A stretch of DNA of 39,743 bases from Actinomycetota bacterium (GTDB taxonomy: Bacteria > Actinomycetota > Acidimicrobiia > Spongiisociales > UBA5794), in assembly GCA_011371355.1 (NCBI GenBank), contig DRQR01000178.1:1-39743 (forward strand), given 5' to 3'. A program made the translations under genes and the position numbers. Of this stretch, positions 16,171-24,385 are shown piece by piece; position 1 is the stretch's first letter, and each line of letters opens with the position of its first letter. A model generated the notes under the pieces. It was not told the DNA's origin. It did not search any database and saw nothing but the letters and a program-made list of their open reading frames with translations.

Positions 16171-17667
16171 ATGTCAACCGACACCCTGGAGGCTCCCGCC
16201 GAGACGACCGAGGCGTCGACGGCGGAGGAGGCGACCGAGGCGTCCCCGCCGGCCGACGAGACGACCGACGGCGCGCCGGTCGAGACCCTGCTCCTCTTCT
16301 CCCCCTGGGCACCCGAGGCGCTCCGGCAGCGGCTCGACGCGCTCGCCCTCGAACTCGTCGACGACCCCGATCGACTCCCCGAAGCCCGGGGCGTGCTCGT
16401 CGCCACCCGATACGCGCCCCCCGACGCGGTCTCCGAGCTCGCCGGTCTCGAGGTCCCCGACGGGATCCCGGTCATCGTCCTCGCCCATCCCGCCGGCGAA
16501 CACACCGCCGCCCGGCTCATGGCCTCGGGGGGTACGGCGATCGTCGCCGAGGGCAACGAGGACGCGATCCGGCGCCACCTCGAGGGAGGTCCCCCCGAAG
16601 AGGACGTCCTCGACACCTACGCCCAGCGGCTCGAGCGGACCGCCGCCGAGAGCGACGTGACGATCTTCGATCGCGACCCCGCGTCGAACCTGCCGGGACC
16701 GGCCGCCCTCGACGAACGCCTCGCCATCTTGACCCAGACCGGCCAGATCCCCCGCTACGGCGCGGTACGGGTGCTCGGTTCCCCCTCGGCCCGTCTGGGC
16801 CGAGACGCCGACGTCCTCCTGCGTCGGCGCCTCGGGTCGCAGTTCCGCCACGCCTGCCGAGCCGAGGGCGCCGACATCTTCGCCCTCGGACCCCGCGAGT
16901 ACGCGGTGATCGCCGAGCACCTGGGAGCCGACGACTTCACCCTCCTGGGGACCCGCCTCGCCGCGATCGCCGAGACCTTCGCCCCGGACCGATCGTCCCC
17001 GCTCGTGTTGGCCATGGGCCATGCCGGCCCCGAGTCGGCGACGGACATCGCCACGGTCCGGGAACTCGCCGAACGGGGTCTCGCGGCGTGCCTCGACGGC
17101 AGCTACGGCGACCGGATCGTCGGAGCCGAGAGCCTGACGAGGATCTTCTCGGCGACGACCGAGCTCGAGGCCCTCCTCGAGGCCGTCGAGACCATCGAAC
17201 AGACCGACCCCCACGGTCCCGGCCACGCCGAGCGGGTGGAGACGATCGCCGCGGAGATCGCCGGACGCCTCGGTATCGAAGGCCGTCGCATGGCCGCGCT
17301 CCGGCTGGCCGCCCGCCTCCACGACGTCGGGAAGGTTCGGCTCGATCCCGACGAGCGGTTCGCCGCCGACGCCGACGGCTACCGCCGCCATCCCGAACTC
17401 GGCGCCGAGATCGTGCGGATCCCGGCCGGGGACCTCGTCGCGGATGCGATCCGCGGCCACCACGAGCGCTGGGACGGCAGCGGCTTCCCCGACGGCGCCT
17501 CCGGCGTCGACATCCCCCTCGAGGCGAGGATCCTCGCCGTGGCCGACGCCCTCGATCGCCACGGCTCCGGCGCCGGGTGCACCCCGGAGGCCGTGGCGGC
17601 GATCCGTGAGGAGGCCGGGAGCCGCTTCGACCCGACGGTGACCGGGGTGCTCGACGAGGAGCCCTGA
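16171..17667 (+). CDS. HD-GYP domain protein with degenerate GGDEF and receiver-like regions
   Basis: A 498-residue cytoplasmic protein. After an acidic Thr/Glu-rich N-terminus, residues about 30-140 look like a receiver fold without its Asp pocket, and about 170-290 like a GGDEF fold in which GGDEF reads GPREY, so not a cyclase. Residues about 335-490 are an HD-GYP domain: GHAERV (His352), LHDVGK (His384, Asp385), YRRHPELGAEIV, and GHHERWDGSGFPDG (His430, His431; the GYP motif is GFP), then ILAVADALDR. Metal ligands look intact, so c-di-GMP hydrolysis is possible. AAGGAGGT lies before ATG at 16171. It has its own sigma-28-like promoter and diverges from the second FlgN-like gene, which suggests it adjusts motility. 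Confidence 0.85.
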   Translation: MSTDTLEAPAETTEASTAEEATEASPPADETTDGAPVETLLLFSPWAPEALRQRLDALALELVDDPDRLPEARGVLVATRYAPPDAVSELAGLEVPDGIPVIVLAHPAGEHTAARLMASGGTAIVAEGNEDAIRRHLEGGPPEEDVLDTYAQRLERTAAESDVTIFDRDPASNLPGPAALDERLAILTQTGQIPRYGAVRVLGSPSARLGRDADVLLRRRLGSQFRHACRAEGADIFALGPREYAVIAEHLGADDFTLLGTRLAAIAETFAPDRSSPLVLAMGHAGPESATDIATVRELAERGLAACLDGSYGDRIVGAESLTRIFSATTELEALLEAVETIEQTDPHGPGHAERVETIAAEIAGRLGIEGRRMAALRLAARLHDVGKVRLDPDERFAADADGYRRHPELGAEIVRIPAGDLVADAIRGHHERWDGSGFPDGASGVDIPLEARILAVADALDRHGSGAGCTPEAVAAIREEAGSRFDPTVTGVLDEEP

Positions 17668-17670
17668 GGG

Positions 17671-17895
17671 TCAGGACTCGACGACGCGCACCTCGTCGCT
17701 CCGCCGGCGAGGCCGCTCCATCGACCGTGCGAGGAGGGCGATCCCGAGCCGCCCGAAGGTGACGACGAGTCGAACGGCCACGAAGACGATCGCTGCCCGG
17801 AGCCCCGCCTCGGCCATCGTGAGCTGACCGTGGAGGAGCATCCACCCCACCGGCAGGAGGGCGACGAGCCCGGCCACCGCGGCGATCCTCCGCAC
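17671..17895 (-). CDS. Small two-segment membrane protein, function unknown
   Basis: A 74-residue protein with hydrophobic segments at about residues 5-22 and 30-54 and an Arg-rich then acidic tail (MERPRRRSDEVRVVES). I do not recognise its family. It starts with GTG directly after the stop of the FlhF-like gene and is the last gene of the flhB-flhA operon, which suggests a role near the export gate or the cell pole. Its 3' end lies three bases from the convergent HD-GYP stop, leaving no room for a terminator between them. Confidence 0.6.
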   Translation of the reverse strand: MRRIAAVAGLVALLPVGWMLLHGQLTMAEAGLRAAIVFVAVRLVVTFGRLGIALLARSMERPRRRSDEVRVVES

Positions 17896-18975
17896 TCAGA
17901 CCCTCCCGACGAGGCGACGGATCGCGAGGGCGACGTCCACGGGCCGGGCACGCACCATCGCCGAGGCGAAGCCGTCGACGGTCCCGAATCCCAAGGTGGC
18001 TCCCAGGGTGGTCGCGAGGTAGACGGCGTCGACGATCCCCCGATCCCCGGACCAGGACACGACGACGGGGTCCTCGACGAGCAACGCCCGCCAGGGCTCG
18101 TCGCCGACGACGAGATGCAGGCGTCGATCTCCCTTGACGAACGCGAGCCACTCGAGGTCGCGTGGACGCTCGGTCACCACCGAGCACACCGACCCCGAAT
18201 AGGGCGGCATCTCGGGAGGGCTGACGAGGGGGAGATCGAGGGGCGCGGCGAGCCGGTCGGCCTGGGCCCCCACGACGATCGTCGACACCGACGGGAGCGG
18301 CCCGCACAGCGGGGCCACCGCCGCGGCGATCCTCTCGATCCACGCGAGGTCGTCGGCGGGGTCGAGCTCGGCGGTCGCGTCGACGATCTCGGCGGGGAGG
18401 CCGATCCTCGCCAGGGCCGTCGTCGACCAGTCGACCCGCCCCAACCCGGGGGGAGCCGGGTCGTCCTCCACCCTCGGGGCGGCCTCACCGACCGGGGACG
18501 TCGTCTCGGCCGGTAGGGTCTCCGCGACGTCCGAGGCCGGAGCGCCGACCGTCGACGGGCCGGGGTCGGCGCCGTCGATGGTGACGCCGCCCGCCGCGTT
18601 CTCGGTGTCGGTGGACAGGGTGGTCGCCATCGGCCCGACGGCGGCGATCGGCTCGTCGGCGGTGCCGGAGGGCTCCGGCGGGTCGGGGACCTCGGGAGGC
18701 TCGAGACGTTCGAGGAGGAGCCTCCGGAAGACGTCGTCGGCCTCGTCGGCGGCCGCCACCATCTCGGAGAGGACCGCCTCGTGCCCGCCGGCGGGCCGGG
18801 CGACGACCTGAACCATCTCCTTGGCGAAGAATCCGCCGATCCCGCCACGGTGGATCCGGTTCGCCTCGACGATCTCGGCGTTCGGGCCGAGGCGGCGGGC
18901 GACCTCGGCGAGGGCCGCTTCGAGGTCGATGGCTTCGACGACGACGGGCTCAGACGTGGCTTGGTTCGTGTGCAT
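17896..18975 (-). CDS. FlhF-like protein lacking the GTPase domain
   Basis: A 359-residue protein. Residues about 14-62 match the N-terminal domain of FlhF, the SRP-type GTPase that places flagella: EAALAEVARRLGPNAEIVEANRIHRGGIGGFFAKEMVQVVARP. A Pro/Ala/Thr-rich linker follows (90-185). The C-terminal part (190-359) has no GxxxxGKT P-loop, no DTAG, and no TKxD, so it cannot be a normal GTPase; VSTIVVGAQADRL may be a remnant of an NG-domain strand. GGAG lies upstream of ATG at 18975. It overlaps flhA by 26 bases, the usual place of flhF, and no flhG follows. It may be a placement scaffold that lost nucleotide control. Confidence 0.65.
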   Translation of the reverse strand: MHTNQATSEPVVVEAIDLEAALAEVARRLGPNAEIVEANRIHRGGIGGFFAKEMVQVVARPAGGHEAVLSEMVAAADEADDVFRRLLLERLEPPEVPDPPEPSGTADEPIAAVGPMATTLSTDTENAAGGVTIDGADPGPSTVGAPASDVAETLPAETTSPVGEAAPRVEDDPAPPGLGRVDWSTTALARIGLPAEIVDATAELDPADDLAWIERIAAAVAPLCGPLPSVSTIVVGAQADRLAAPLDLPLVSPPEMPPYSGSVCSVVTERPRDLEWLAFVKGDRRLHLVVGDEPWRALLVEDPVVVSWSGDRGIVDAVYLATTLGATLGFGTVDGFASAMVRARPVDVALAIRRLVGRV

Positions 18976-21016
18976 CCGTTGCTCCGATCACTCCGATTGC
19001 GACGAGTTCGATGTCTGGGGGGAGTTCTGGGTAGGCGAGGACGGGGAGATCGAGGCCCATCGAGCCGACGGTCCGCTGCAGCGGGGCGCGAAGCGCCGAA
19101 CCGCAGACGATCGCCGCGGGGAGGCCGCGTCGTGCCGCCTCGGTGGCCCAGCGCTCGACCTCCTGCTGGAGGGAGGCGAGGCGAGCGGCGTCGATCGCGA
19201 GCAGCTTCGTGCCGTCGGCGTCCCGGATCGCCTCGTGGAGGCCGGCCTCGAGCGCGGGCTCGAGGGTGATGACTCCGAGCTTGCCGTCCTCGACGATGGC
19301 GGTGACGATCCAGCGTCCCACGGCGACCCGGGCGGCGGCGACGAGGGCCTCGACGTCGTGGGTCTCCCTCGCCTTGAGGGCGACGGCCTCGACGATCGGA
19401 CCCAGGTCGCGGATGGACACCCGCTCTCGGAGGAGTCCGCGGAGCACCTCGTGGAGGAGACCGAGGGGCAGGTACTCCGTCCCCACCTCGGCGGCGAGGA
19501 CCGGCTCGTCGTAGCGGAGCCCCTCGACGAGCCGCTGGACGTCCTGCCGACTGAGCAGCGCCGGAGCGTTCGTGCGGACGGCCTCGGCGAGATGGGTGAC
19601 GAGCACCGACGCCCGATCGACGACCGTCGCACCGGTGGCCGCCGCCGTGGCCCGGGCCGACTCGGGGATCCAGAAGGCGGGGAGCCCGAAGACCGGCTCG
19701 ACGGTCTCGATGCCCCCCAGTCCCCGGAGCTCCGCACCGTCGTCGATCGGCAGGGCGAGCACCTGGTCGCGGGGTGCCATCCCCCGTCCGATCTCCGTGC
19801 CGCGAAGGACGATCGTGTAGGTCGCCGGCGGGAGGGTGGCGTCGTCGCGGGTCCGGACGAGGGGCATGACGATCCCGAGCTCGAGGGCGATCTGGTGTCG
19901 GAGCGCCCGGACCCGATCGAGGAGGTCGCCCCCGGCCGCGGTGTCGATGAGGTCGAGGATGTCGTAGGAGAGCCGGAGCTCGAGGGGCTCGACCCGCATC
20001 TCGCCGATGATCGCCTCCGGATCCTCGGGGTCGACGGCGAGCCGCGGCGTCTCGTCGTCGTCCGCCTCGGCCTCGCCGCCGCTGGGTCGATCGAGCCGTG
20101 AGGCGACCGCATAGAGGGCCGCGGCCACCGCGAAGAAGGGGATCTTCGGGAATCCCGGGAGCAGCCCGAGTCCGGCGACCCCGGCGGCTGCGTAGACGAG
20201 GGCCCGTCGGGAGCCGAAGAGCTGGAGACCGATCTGCTCTCCCATGTCGTTCTCGGTCCCCACCCGGGTCACGAGCAGGCCCGTCGACAGGGAGATGAGC
20301 AAGGCGGGGAGCTGGGAGACGAGGCCGTCGCCGACCGACAGGAGCACGTAGGTGTCGACGGCCTCCGAGAAGGTCATTCCCCGCGAGCTGAGGCCGATCG
20401 CCAGGCCCCCGATGAGGTTGATCGCCACGATGATCACCGAGGCGATCGCGTCGCCCTTGACGAACTTCGAGGCACCGTCCATCGCCCCGTAGAAGTCCGC
20501 CTCGGCGGCGATCCGTTTCCGGGCTTCCCGTGCCTGGGCCTCGTCGATGAGCCCCGAGGCGAGGTCGGCGTCGATGGCCATCTGCTTGCCGGGCATGGCG
20601 TCGAGGGTGAACCGGGCGCCCACCTCGGCCACCCGGGTGGACCCGTTCGTGATGACGACGAACTGGATGACGATGAGGATGAGGAACACCACGAGGCCCA
20701 CCACCACCGAACCCCCGACCACGTAGCTGCCGAAGGTGGCGATGACCTTCCCGGCGTCCCCTTCGAGGAGGATGAGCCGCGTCGACGACACGTTGAGGGC
20801 GAGCCGCGCCATGGTGGTGATGAGGAGCAGGGAGGGGAAGATCGCGAAGTCGAGGCTGTCCCGCAGGAAGATCGTCCCGACGAGGATGAGGATCGCCAGG
20901 GTGATGTTCGCCGCGAGGAGGAGGTCGAGGAACCGCGGCGAGATCGGCACGATCATGAGGAGGACGATCGCCACGAGGGTCAGGGGCACCGCGTTCGACG
21001 GTCGGAGACGCCTCAT
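18950..21016 (-). CDS. flhA: Flagellar export gate protein FlhA
   Basis: A 688-residue inner-membrane protein. The N-terminal half has eight predicted membrane helices with the family blocks RDSLDFAIFPSLLLITTMARLALNVSSTRLIL, NGSTRVAEVGARFTLDAMPGKQMAIDADL, and the FHIPEP region AQAREARKRIAAEADFYGAMDGASKFVKGDAIA. The C-terminal half is the nonameric cytosolic docking ring for chaperone-substrate complexes. It is the proton-driven export engine. It overlaps flhB by four bases (ATGA), with GGAGGG before its ATG. Length is normal for FlhA. Confidence 0.97.
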   Translation of the reverse strand: MRRLRPSNAVPLTLVAIVLLMIVPISPRFLDLLLAANITLAILILVGTIFLRDSLDFAIFPSLLLITTMARLALNVSSTRLILLEGDAGKVIATFGSYVVGGSVVVGLVVFLILIVIQFVVITNGSTRVAEVGARFTLDAMPGKQMAIDADLASGLIDEAQAREARKRIAAEADFYGAMDGASKFVKGDAIASVIIVAINLIGGLAIGLSSRGMTFSEAVDTYVLLSVGDGLVSQLPALLISLSTGLLVTRVGTENDMGEQIGLQLFGSRRALVYAAAGVAGLGLLPGFPKIPFFAVAAALYAVASRLDRPSGGEAEADDDETPRLAVDPEDPEAIIGEMRVEPLELRLSYDILDLIDTAAGGDLLDRVRALRHQIALELGIVMPLVRTRDDATLPPATYTIVLRGTEIGRGMAPRDQVLALPIDDGAELRGLGGIETVEPVFGLPAFWIPESARATAAATGATVVDRASVLVTHLAEAVRTNAPALLSRQDVQRLVEGLRYDEPVLAAEVGTEYLPLGLLHEVLRGLLRERVSIRDLGPIVEAVALKARETHDVEALVAAARVAVGRWIVTAIVEDGKLGVITLEPALEAGLHEAIRDADGTKLLAIDAARLASLQQEVERWATEAARRGLPAAIVCGSALRAPLQRTVGSMGLDLPVLAYPELPPDIELVAIGVIGATDAHEPSHV

Positions 21017-22059
21017 GCCACCCTCCTGCCGCGTCGGCGATAGGCGACGGCGAGCACCGCGGCGACGGCCTCGAAGAGCGCCGCGGGCACGTAGTGATCG
21101 AGCTTCACCGTCCGGAAGAGCGCACGAGCCACGGGCTTGTCCTCGACGACGACGACCCCGTGGCGGTAGGCCTCGGTGCGGATGCGGAGCGCGACGGCGT
21201 CGGCGCCCTTGGCCACGACCTTCGGCGCCGGATCACCGGGGCCGTACCGGAGCGCGACGGCGAGGTGGGTCGGGTTCGTGACCACCACGTCCGCCGAGGC
21301 GACGGCGAAGATCATCCGGTTCCGGGAGAGCTCCGCGGCCCGCCGACGACGCTGCTGCCGGACGAGCGGATCGCCCTCGGTGTTCTTGTGCTCTTCCTTG
21401 AGCTCCTGCCGGGTCATGCGGAGCTCCTTCTCGTTCCGCCACCAGGCGAACCCGAAGTCGGCGCCGGCGACGACGACGGCGAGGAGGGTGGCGCCGACGA
21501 GGATCCGCCATCCGACGCCCCCCACGGTGGCCGCGGCGGTGGCGAGGTCGACGGGGACGAGGGGACCCGACAGCGCCTCTTGCAGCGGGGCCCAGACGAC
21601 GAGGGCGAGGAGCCCGAGCTTCGCCGAGGTCTTCAGGAGGTTCCAACCGAAGACCGTGGGTTTGAACTGCTGGAGTCCCTTCGCCGGCGAGAGGTTCGAC
21701 ACCGTCGGCCGCAGCGTCTTCGGTGCGAGGTGGAAGCCCACCTGGAGGACGCCCCCGGCGATGCCGAGGAGGACGGCGAGGAGCAGGACCGGGACGACGC
21801 CCATCACGAGGAGCTCCACCACCGCGGCCCGGAACTCGTCGGTGAAACGCGCGGCGCCGGCGAGGAGGAAGAGGCGACGGCTCGAGACCGCCAATCGGGG
21901 CAGCGCGAGGGGAGCGACGAAGCGGACGACGGCGAGAAGGGCCACCATCGACAGGGCGATGGCGACCTCTGGGCTACGGGCGACGCGGCCCTCACGACGG
22001 GCCTCGCGTCGGCGTCTCGGTGTGGCCTTCTCGGTGCGGTCCTGGGACCGGCTCGTCAT
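21013..22059 (-). CDS. flhB: Flagellar export switch protein FlhB
   Basis: A 348-residue membrane protein with four helices and a soluble C-terminal domain. NPTH at residues 262-265 (VVVTNPTHLAVALRYGPGD) is the self-cleavage site that switches export from hook to filament subunits together with FliK. The N-terminus DRTEKATPRRRREARREGRVARSPEV is also typical. Downstream, DKPVARALFRTVKLDHYVPAALFEAVAAVLAVAYR is the standard C-terminal motif. A sigma-28-like promoter lies in the 103-base gap from fliR. Confidence 0.97.
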   Translation of the reverse strand: MTSRSQDRTEKATPRRRREARREGRVARSPEVAIALSMVALLAVVRFVAPLALPRLAVSSRRLFLLAGAARFTDEFRAAVVELLVMGVVPVLLLAVLLGIAGGVLQVGFHLAPKTLRPTVSNLSPAKGLQQFKPTVFGWNLLKTSAKLGLLALVVWAPLQEALSGPLVPVDLATAAATVGGVGWRILVGATLLAVVVAGADFGFAWWRNEKELRMTRQELKEEHKNTEGDPLVRQQRRRRAAELSRNRMIFAVASADVVVTNPTHLAVALRYGPGDPAPKVVAKGADAVALRIRTEAYRHGVVVVEDKPVARALFRTVKLDHYVPAALFEAVAAVLAVAYRRRGRRVA

Positions 22060-22122
22060 GGGCGATGCTCCGCAACGTCGCAGCCGGTCCTTGGCCTCGT
22101 CGCCCGTTCCGTGGGCTCGATA

Positions 22123-22151
22123 CCCGTCGGCGACCGCCGGGTGGTCTTTAG
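22123..22151 (-). promoter_or_regulatory. Predicted sigma-28-type promoter for flhB-flhA
   Basis: Minus strand CTAAAG (22146-22151), 14 bases, GCCGACGGG (22123-22131), in the fliR-flhB gap. It begins a separate transcript for flhB, flhA, the FlhF-like gene and the 74-residue membrane protein. Confidence 0.7.
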
Positions 22152-22162
22152 CGGCGCCGGCC

Positions 22163-22924
22163 TCAGCTCCCGAAGGCCCGGGCGAGCTCCACGAACGCCT
22201 CCCGCATGATCCGGAGCGTCCCGGCGAGGGCGTCGGGCATGAGCACGACGACGACCGCGACGCTCGAGAGGCTCACGAGCAGCTTCAGGGGCAACCCGAC
22301 CATGAGGACGTTGGACTGGGGAGCGAACCGGGAGGCGATACCGAGGACGAGCTCGGTGACGAAGAGCGCGGTGAGGACCGGCATCGCGAGCTCGAGGGCG
22401 GAGAGGAAGAGGGTGCCGAGGAGGACGAGCGCCCCCTCGGCGATCGAGGGTGGCAGCGACAGCGACCCGGTCGTCGACACGGTGAGGAAGGACAGGGCGA
22501 GACCCTCGACGACGAGGCGATGACCGCCGACGGCGAAGAACAGCGCGAGGGCGACGACGTTGAAGGTTCGCGACAGGGGCGCCCCGCCGCTGCCGCTCAG
22601 GGGGTCGAACACCTCGGCGATCGACAGTCCCGAGGAGAAGTCGACGGCGCTGCCGGCCATGGCGAAGAGGTGGAACACGAGGCCGGTGAGGAACCCGAGG
22701 AGCGCGCCGACGGCCACGTTCGTGAGCACCCACACGACGAGCTCCCCGACGCCGGTGGGGATCACCGGCTCGCCGAAGAAGAGGCCGAGGACGACGACGA
22801 AGGCGAGACGGCCCGGGGCCGGGATCGCCCGGGCGTAGATCGGGGAGGCGAGGACGAACCCGGCGATGCGGGCGCTCGCCAGGGTGACCCCGAAGAAGAA
22901 GCCGGGTTCGAGCTGGAAGCTCAT
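22163..22924 (-). CDS. fliR: Flagellar export gate protein FliR
   Basis: A 253-residue protein with six predicted membrane helices. The block FHLFAMAGSAVDFSSGLSIAEVFDPLSGSGGAPLSRTFNVVALALFFAVGGH matches FliR, including the G-x-x-x-D and F-D-P elements. With FliP and FliQ it forms the helical export pore. It starts in a four-base overlap with fliQ. The end of the gene is followed by the flhB promoter, so fliR closes the motAB-fliLMNOPQR transcript. Confidence 0.95.
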   Translation of the reverse strand: MSFQLEPGFFFGVTLASARIAGFVLASPIYARAIPAPGRLAFVVVLGLFFGEPVIPTGVGELVVWVLTNVAVGALLGFLTGLVFHLFAMAGSAVDFSSGLSIAEVFDPLSGSGGAPLSRTFNVVALALFFAVGGHRLVVEGLALSFLTVSTTGSLSLPPSIAEGALVLLGTLFLSALELAMPVLTALFVTELVLGIASRFAPQSNVLMVGLPLKLLVSLSSVAVVVVLMPDALAGTLRIMREAFVELARAFGS

Positions 22925-23187
22925 CCGATCCCCGCGATCATGCCCCAGAGCTCCCGTACCCAGGTGGTGAGCTCCCGGATCATCCAGTTGCCGCCGAGGA
23001 GGACGACGAGTCCGGTGGCGACGAGCTTGGGAACGAAGGTCAGGGTCATCTCCTGGATCTGGGTGATCGTCTGGACGACCGAGACGACGACCCCGACGAC
23101 GAGCGCCGCCATGAGCATCGGCCCGGCGAGCTCGGCGCCGATCGCGAAGGCCTCTTGGGCGATCCGGAGGACCTCGACGTCGGTCAT
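22921..23187 (-). CDS. fliQ: Flagellar export gate protein FliQ
   Basis: An 88-residue protein with two membrane helices. VVSVVQTITQIQEMTLTFVPKLVATG is the FliQ signature between and into the second helix. Length is exactly typical. It overlaps fliP and fliR by four bases each, within the export-gate operon. Confidence 0.96.
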   Translation of the reverse strand: MTDVEVLRIAQEAFAIGAELAGPMLMAALVVGVVVSVVQTITQIQEMTLTFVPKLVATGLVVLLGGNWMIRELTTWVRELWGMIAGIG

Positions 23188-24023
23188 CCGGCGACTCCGA
23201 CCGACTGGACGACGGAGCCGATGATGAGGGCCCAGCCGTTGACGAGCACGAAGAGGAGGAGCTTGAGGGGCAGGGAGATGAACACCGGCGGCAACATCAC
23301 CATCCCCAAGGACATGAGCACCGCCGAGACGACGAGGTCGATGATGAGGAACGGGACGTAGATGAGGAACCCGATCATGAACGCGGTGGTCAGCTCCGAG
23401 ACCACGAAGGCGGGGATGAGGGTCGCCATCTCGACGTCCTCGGGCGTGTCCGGTTTCTCGGCTCCCGACAGGGAGAGGAAGAGCGCGAGGTCCTCCTCCC
23501 GGGTCTGGTCGAGCATGAACCGCTTCAAGGGCTCCGAGGCACGGTCGATCGCCTCGGCCTGGCCGATCTCCCCGGCGAGGAAGGGGTCGACGGCCTCGGC
23601 CTTGATCGACGAGATGACCGGGGACATCACGAAGAGCGTCAGGAAGAGGGCGAGGCCGACGAGCACCGGGGTGGGTGGCAGGTTCTGGATCCCGATCGCG
23701 TTCCTCGTCAACCCGAGGACCACCACGAATCGGGTGAACGACGTGGTGAGGAGGACGAGGAGGGGGACGATGGAGGCGACGGCGAGCATGACGACGACGA
23801 GCACGGCACGGGAGATCCCGTCGCCCTCGCCGTCGATGGTGATCCCCACTTCGGGGACGGGCGCCGGCTCGGGCACGTCGACGACTTCGACGATCGGCGG
23901 GTTCGACTCGACGCCGATCGGTCCGGAGGGATCGTCGGGGACCTGGGCACCTGCCGGTGCGGCGAGGAGCCAGGAGCAGGCGATCGCCAGGAGGATGGCG
24001 AGGAGCTCACGACGTCGGGACAC
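23184..24023 (-). CDS. fliP: Flagellar export gate protein FliP
   Basis: A 279-residue membrane protein with a cleavable signal peptide (residues 1-26, ending PAGA) and four helices. Blocks TSFTRFVVVLGLTRNAIGIQNLPPTPVLVGLALFLTLFVMSPV and IPAFVVSELTTAFMIGFLIYVPFLIIDLVVSAVLMSLGMVMLPPVFISLPLKLLLFVLVNGW are diagnostic. The start codon is GTG, 17 bases inside the fliO end. It is the core of the pore with FliQ and FliR. Confidence 0.97.
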   Translation of the reverse strand: MSRRRELLAILLAIACSWLLAAPAGAQVPDDPSGPIGVESNPPIVEVVDVPEPAPVPEVGITIDGEGDGISRAVLVVVMLAVASIVPLLVLLTTSFTRFVVVLGLTRNAIGIQNLPPTPVLVGLALFLTLFVMSPVISSIKAEAVDPFLAGEIGQAEAIDRASEPLKRFMLDQTREEDLALFLSLSGAEKPDTPEDVEMATLIPAFVVSELTTAFMIGFLIYVPFLIIDLVVSAVLMSLGMVMLPPVFISLPLKLLLFVLVNGWALIIGSVVQSVGVAG

Positions 24024-24372
24024 GCGGCCTCCAGGGGTCCTTGGCGGGCCTGCGCACGGTCATGTGCTGCAGGCGCGCGACGAGGCCCGTCCCTGGGGCG
24101 TTCGCGTGGCGATCCTCCTTCGTGGAGACCGCGGTGCCGAGCTCGGTGATGGGGGTGATCCCGCCTTCGGCGACCCCGACGAGGAATCGCCGGCCGTCGA
24201 CCTCGACGACGGCGACCGAGAGGTTCTTGCCGAGGGCTGCCCGGGCACGCACCCGGAGTCCGTCGGCGGGCCCGACGCCGGCCCGGCGGGTCCACCCATG
24301 CACGAGGAGGGGGATCGCCACGACGACGGCGAAGGCGGGAACGAGGCGGCCGAGGAGGTCGGAGAGGTCCAT
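24007..24372 (-). CDS. fliO: Flagellar biosynthesis protein FliO
   Basis: A 121-residue protein with one N-terminal membrane helix (LVPAFAVVVAIPLLVHGW, about residues 10-27) and a small cytosolic domain with the FliO pattern LGKNLSVAVVEVDGRRFLVGVAEGGITPITELG. FliO assists FliP assembly. A longer in-frame reading exists upstream, but it overlaps fliN entirely and has no family similarity; ATG at 24372 is 14 bases after the fliN stop. Its end overlaps fliP by 17 bases. Confidence 0.88.
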   Translation of the reverse strand: MDLSDLLGRLVPAFAVVVAIPLLVHGWTRRAGVGPADGLRVRARAALGKNLSVAVVEVDGRRFLVGVAEGGITPITELGTAVSTKEDRHANAPGTGLVARLQHMTVRRPAKDPWRPRVPTS

Positions 24373-24385
24373 GGTCACGTCCGGG

